Assembly (NCBI GenBank): GCA_947459855.1
Contig: CANHFL010000041.1
Coordinates: 1-7,444, forward strand
Direction of reading: 5' to 3'
Length of the DNA: 7,444 nucleotides
From: Planctomycetaceae bacterium
GTDB taxonomy: Bacteria; Planctomycetota; Phycisphaerae; Phycisphaerales; SM1A02
Both the position numbers and the translations under genes were made by a program. The notes beneath the pieces were generated by a model, which had not been told where the DNA came from, did not search any database, and worked only from the letters and a program-made list of their open reading frames with translations. The number at the start of each line of letters is the position of its first letter. Position 1 is the first letter of the stretch. Shown here piece after piece: positions 6,435 through 7,444 of this stretch.

Positions 6435-6446
6435 CCGGGGCCGCCC

Positions 6447-6452
6447 TACACT
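6447..6452 (+). promoter_or_regulatory. Candidate -10 element (TACACT) for the lipoprotein gene
   Basis: TACACT ends 10 nt before ATG 6463, so transcription would start about 3-4 nt upstream of the start codon. There is no purine-rich Shine-Dalgarno in between (TGTCGATCCG). No well-spaced -35 is visible; TTGTTT at 6429-6434 is only 12 nt away and belongs to the terminator tail. The same hexamer occurs before the next gene. Confidence 0.4.
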
Positions 6453-6462
6453 TGTCGATCCG

Positions 6463-7068
6463 ATGACCAGCACCCGCCGCATGACCACGCTGTCCCGCGC
6501 CGGCGCCGCCGCGGCCCTTGCCGCCCTGCTGGCGGCCGGCTGCGCCACGACGCCCGAGGAAGCCTCGCTGAAGCGCCGCGACGCCATCGCCACGGCGCCC
6601 ATCACGCACGTCGTGCTCATCGACCTGAAGGACCCCACGCGCACCGCCGAGCTGGTGGCCGACTGCGACCGCACGCTGCCCGGCATCGGCTCGGTGATCG
6701 CGTACTCCTGTGGCGTGCCCATGGTCTCCGATCGCGCGAACGTCGTGTCGGACTACGACGTGGGCCTGTCCGTGGGGTTCCGCTCGGAAGCCGACTACAA
6801 GGCGTACCTCGACGACCCGCAGCACCTGGGCCTGGTCGGCCGCTGGCGCGACGCGTGGAAGAGCATCAAGATCTACGACATCGTCTCCGGGGCCGCGCCG
6901 GTGGGAACCGTGATGCTGCCGCCTGCTCCGGCGAAGCCCGCCGTGCCGGCCGACGCGCCGGCCGCGGCGCCCGCGAACGACGCCGCCGCGCCCGCGGCGA
7001 GCCCGGCCAAGGCTCCGCCCCCCGCTCCGTCGTCGAACCCCACCCCGGCCCCGGCCCCGCGCACCTGA
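6463..7068 (+). CDS. Predicted lipoprotein with a Dabb (stress-responsive A/B barrel) domain
   Basis: A 201-aa protein of unknown substrate. Residues 1-26 are a signal peptide: basic start (MTSTRRMTTLSR), Ala/Leu-rich core, then LAAGC with the likely lipidated Cys27, so it should be anchored to a membrane outside the cytoplasm. The -3 residue is Ala rather than the usual Leu, a slightly unusual lipobox. Residues about 47-140 look like a Dabb ferredoxin-like domain: ITHVVLIDLKDP at the start, LPGIGSVIAYSCGVP in the middle, then YDVGLSVGFRSEADYKAYLD and a closing IKIYDI strand. Dabb proteins form dimeric barrels, some catalytic, some stress-induced. The last 50 residues are a low-complexity Ala/Pro tail, probably a flexible linker or wall-spanning segment. 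ATG 6463 is chosen because it fits the nearby TACACT; ATG 6481 would also leave an intact signal peptide. The gene starts 28 nt after a terminator and stops 16 nt before the next gene. Confidence 0.82.
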   Translation: MTSTRRMTTLSRAGAAAALAALLAAGCATTPEEASLKRRDAIATAPITHVVLIDLKDPTRTAELVADCDRTLPGIGSVIAYSCGVPMVSDRANVVSDYDVGLSVGFRSEADYKAYLDDPQHLGLVGRWRDAWKSIKIYDIVSGAAPVGTVMLPPAPAKPAVPADAPAAAPANDAAAPAASPAKAPPPAPSSNPTPAPAPRT

Positions 7069-7072
7069 CGGA

Positions 7073-7078
7073 TACACT
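7073..7078 (+). promoter_or_regulatory. Candidate -10 element (TACACT) for the membrane-protein gene
   Basis: TACACT lies wholly inside the 16-nt gap after the lipoprotein stop and ends 6 nt before ATG 7085. The expected transcription start would fall on the A of the ATG, giving a leaderless mRNA. No Shine-Dalgarno precedes the ATG (CGACCC). Alternatively the gene is simply cotranscribed and the hexamer is chance. Confidence 0.38.
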
Positions 7079-7084
7079 CGACCC

Positions 7085-7444
7085 ATGGCCATCGAAACGA
7101 CGCTCCAGCCTCGCCAGAAGTGGTGGAACCTGCTCTATGCGGTGTTCTGCGTGGTGATGGGCTTGTGGGGGGCCTACGACTACTGGGTCAAGCTCCCCCG
7201 CGATGCCCAGGCGCTTGCGGACTACACCGCCGCCGTCCGCCTGATCGAGGCGACCCCGAACCCCACCCCCGACCAGCGCCCGAAGCTGACCGAGGCACAG
7301 GCCACGATCGACGGCCTGCAGAAGACCTACGGCGGCGTCCCGCCGAGCGAAAGTTGGTACGACCGCCCCGTCCAGCTCTGGCTGTGGGTGATCTTCGGCG
7401 GCGTGCTCGGCACCCCGTTCTTCCTCTGGCAGTGGCTGGCGCCC
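7085..7444 (+). CDS. Unrecognised membrane protein, N-terminal 120 residues (3' end off window)
   Basis: I do not recognise this family. The visible part begins MAIETTLQPRQKWWNLLYAV. It has one hydrophobic helix at about residues 15-32, which runs straight on from WWNLLYAV. A polar, charged stretch of about 60 residues (38-95) follows, including PTPDQRPKLTEAQATIDGL, which could be helical. A second hydrophobic segment rich in Trp and Phe occupies about 97-117. The basic residues R10 and K12 before helix 1 suggest an N-in topology with the middle segment outside the cytoplasm. No enzyme motif is seen. Codon use matches the neighbours and the frame is open to the window edge. It follows the lipoprotein gene by 16 nt on the same strand, so the two may be functionally or transcriptionally linked, but the sequence does not show how. 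Confidence 0.8.
   Translation, partial: MAIETTLQPRQKWWNLLYAVFCVVMGLWGAYDYWVKLPRDAQALADYTAAVRLIEATPNPTPDQRPKLTEAQATIDGLQKTYGGVPPSESWYDRPVQLWLWVIFGGVLGTPFFLWQWLAP

Noticed and set aside
1..7444. tRNA, rRNA, CRISPR array, insertion sequence or attachment site
   Set aside because: I saw no cloverleaf, rRNA motif, regularly spaced repeat, transposase or terminal inverted repeat pair anywhere in the window.

Overview
The window comes from a GC-rich bacterium whose coding regions use mostly G or C at third codon positions. A class II NrdJ with an extended C-terminus, a Dabb-domain lipoprotein with a long Ala/Pro tail and a sparse gene-by-gene layout make me think of a planctomycete-like lineage (possibly Phycisphaerae). 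That placement is a guess from protein style only, and no marker here settles it.

Layout. (1) 1-1322, minus strand: the N-terminal 440 codons of a UvrD/PcrA-type DNA helicase; its C-terminus lies beyond the left edge. (2) 1323-1654: a 332-bp divergent intergenic region. It holds what looks like a tandem pair of NrdR operator boxes exactly 32 bp apart, the first filling the spacer of a plausible promoter. (3) 1655-2260, plus: dcd, dCTP deaminase. (4) 2349-5933, plus: nrdJ, the adenosylcobalamin-dependent class II ribonucleotide reductase, followed by a 13-bp terminator-like hairpin. (5) 5995-6389: about 395 bp with no convincing gene but with several strong hairpins, ending in a hairpin plus T-rich tail at 6390-6434. 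(6) 6463-7068, plus: a predicted lipoprotein with a Dabb (stress-responsive A/B barrel) domain. (7) 7085 to the right edge, plus: the start of an unrecognised two-helix membrane protein.

How the genes fit together: dcd and nrdJ form a deoxynucleotide module. NrdJ makes deoxyribonucleotides, and Dcd turns dCTP into dUTP, the route to dTMP. The paired NrdR-like boxes would put the module under the usual ATP/dATP-sensing repressor of ribonucleotide reductase genes. The divergent helicase is a repair/replication gene but need not share control. The two 3' genes look independently transcribed: each has a TACACT hexamer (a -10 candidate) 6-10 nt before its ATG and no Shine-Dalgarno, which suggests leaderless or nearly leaderless mRNAs, whereas dcd has a clear ribosome binding site.

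Most of the window is ordinary housekeeping sequence. The points most worth a second look are the NrdR box pair, the shared TACACT/leaderless arrangement, the structured gene-free stretch at 5995-6434, and two oddities inside nrdJ: an in-frame ERVV-type tandem repeat, and an out-of-frame basic ORF preceded by a strong Shine-Dalgarno.
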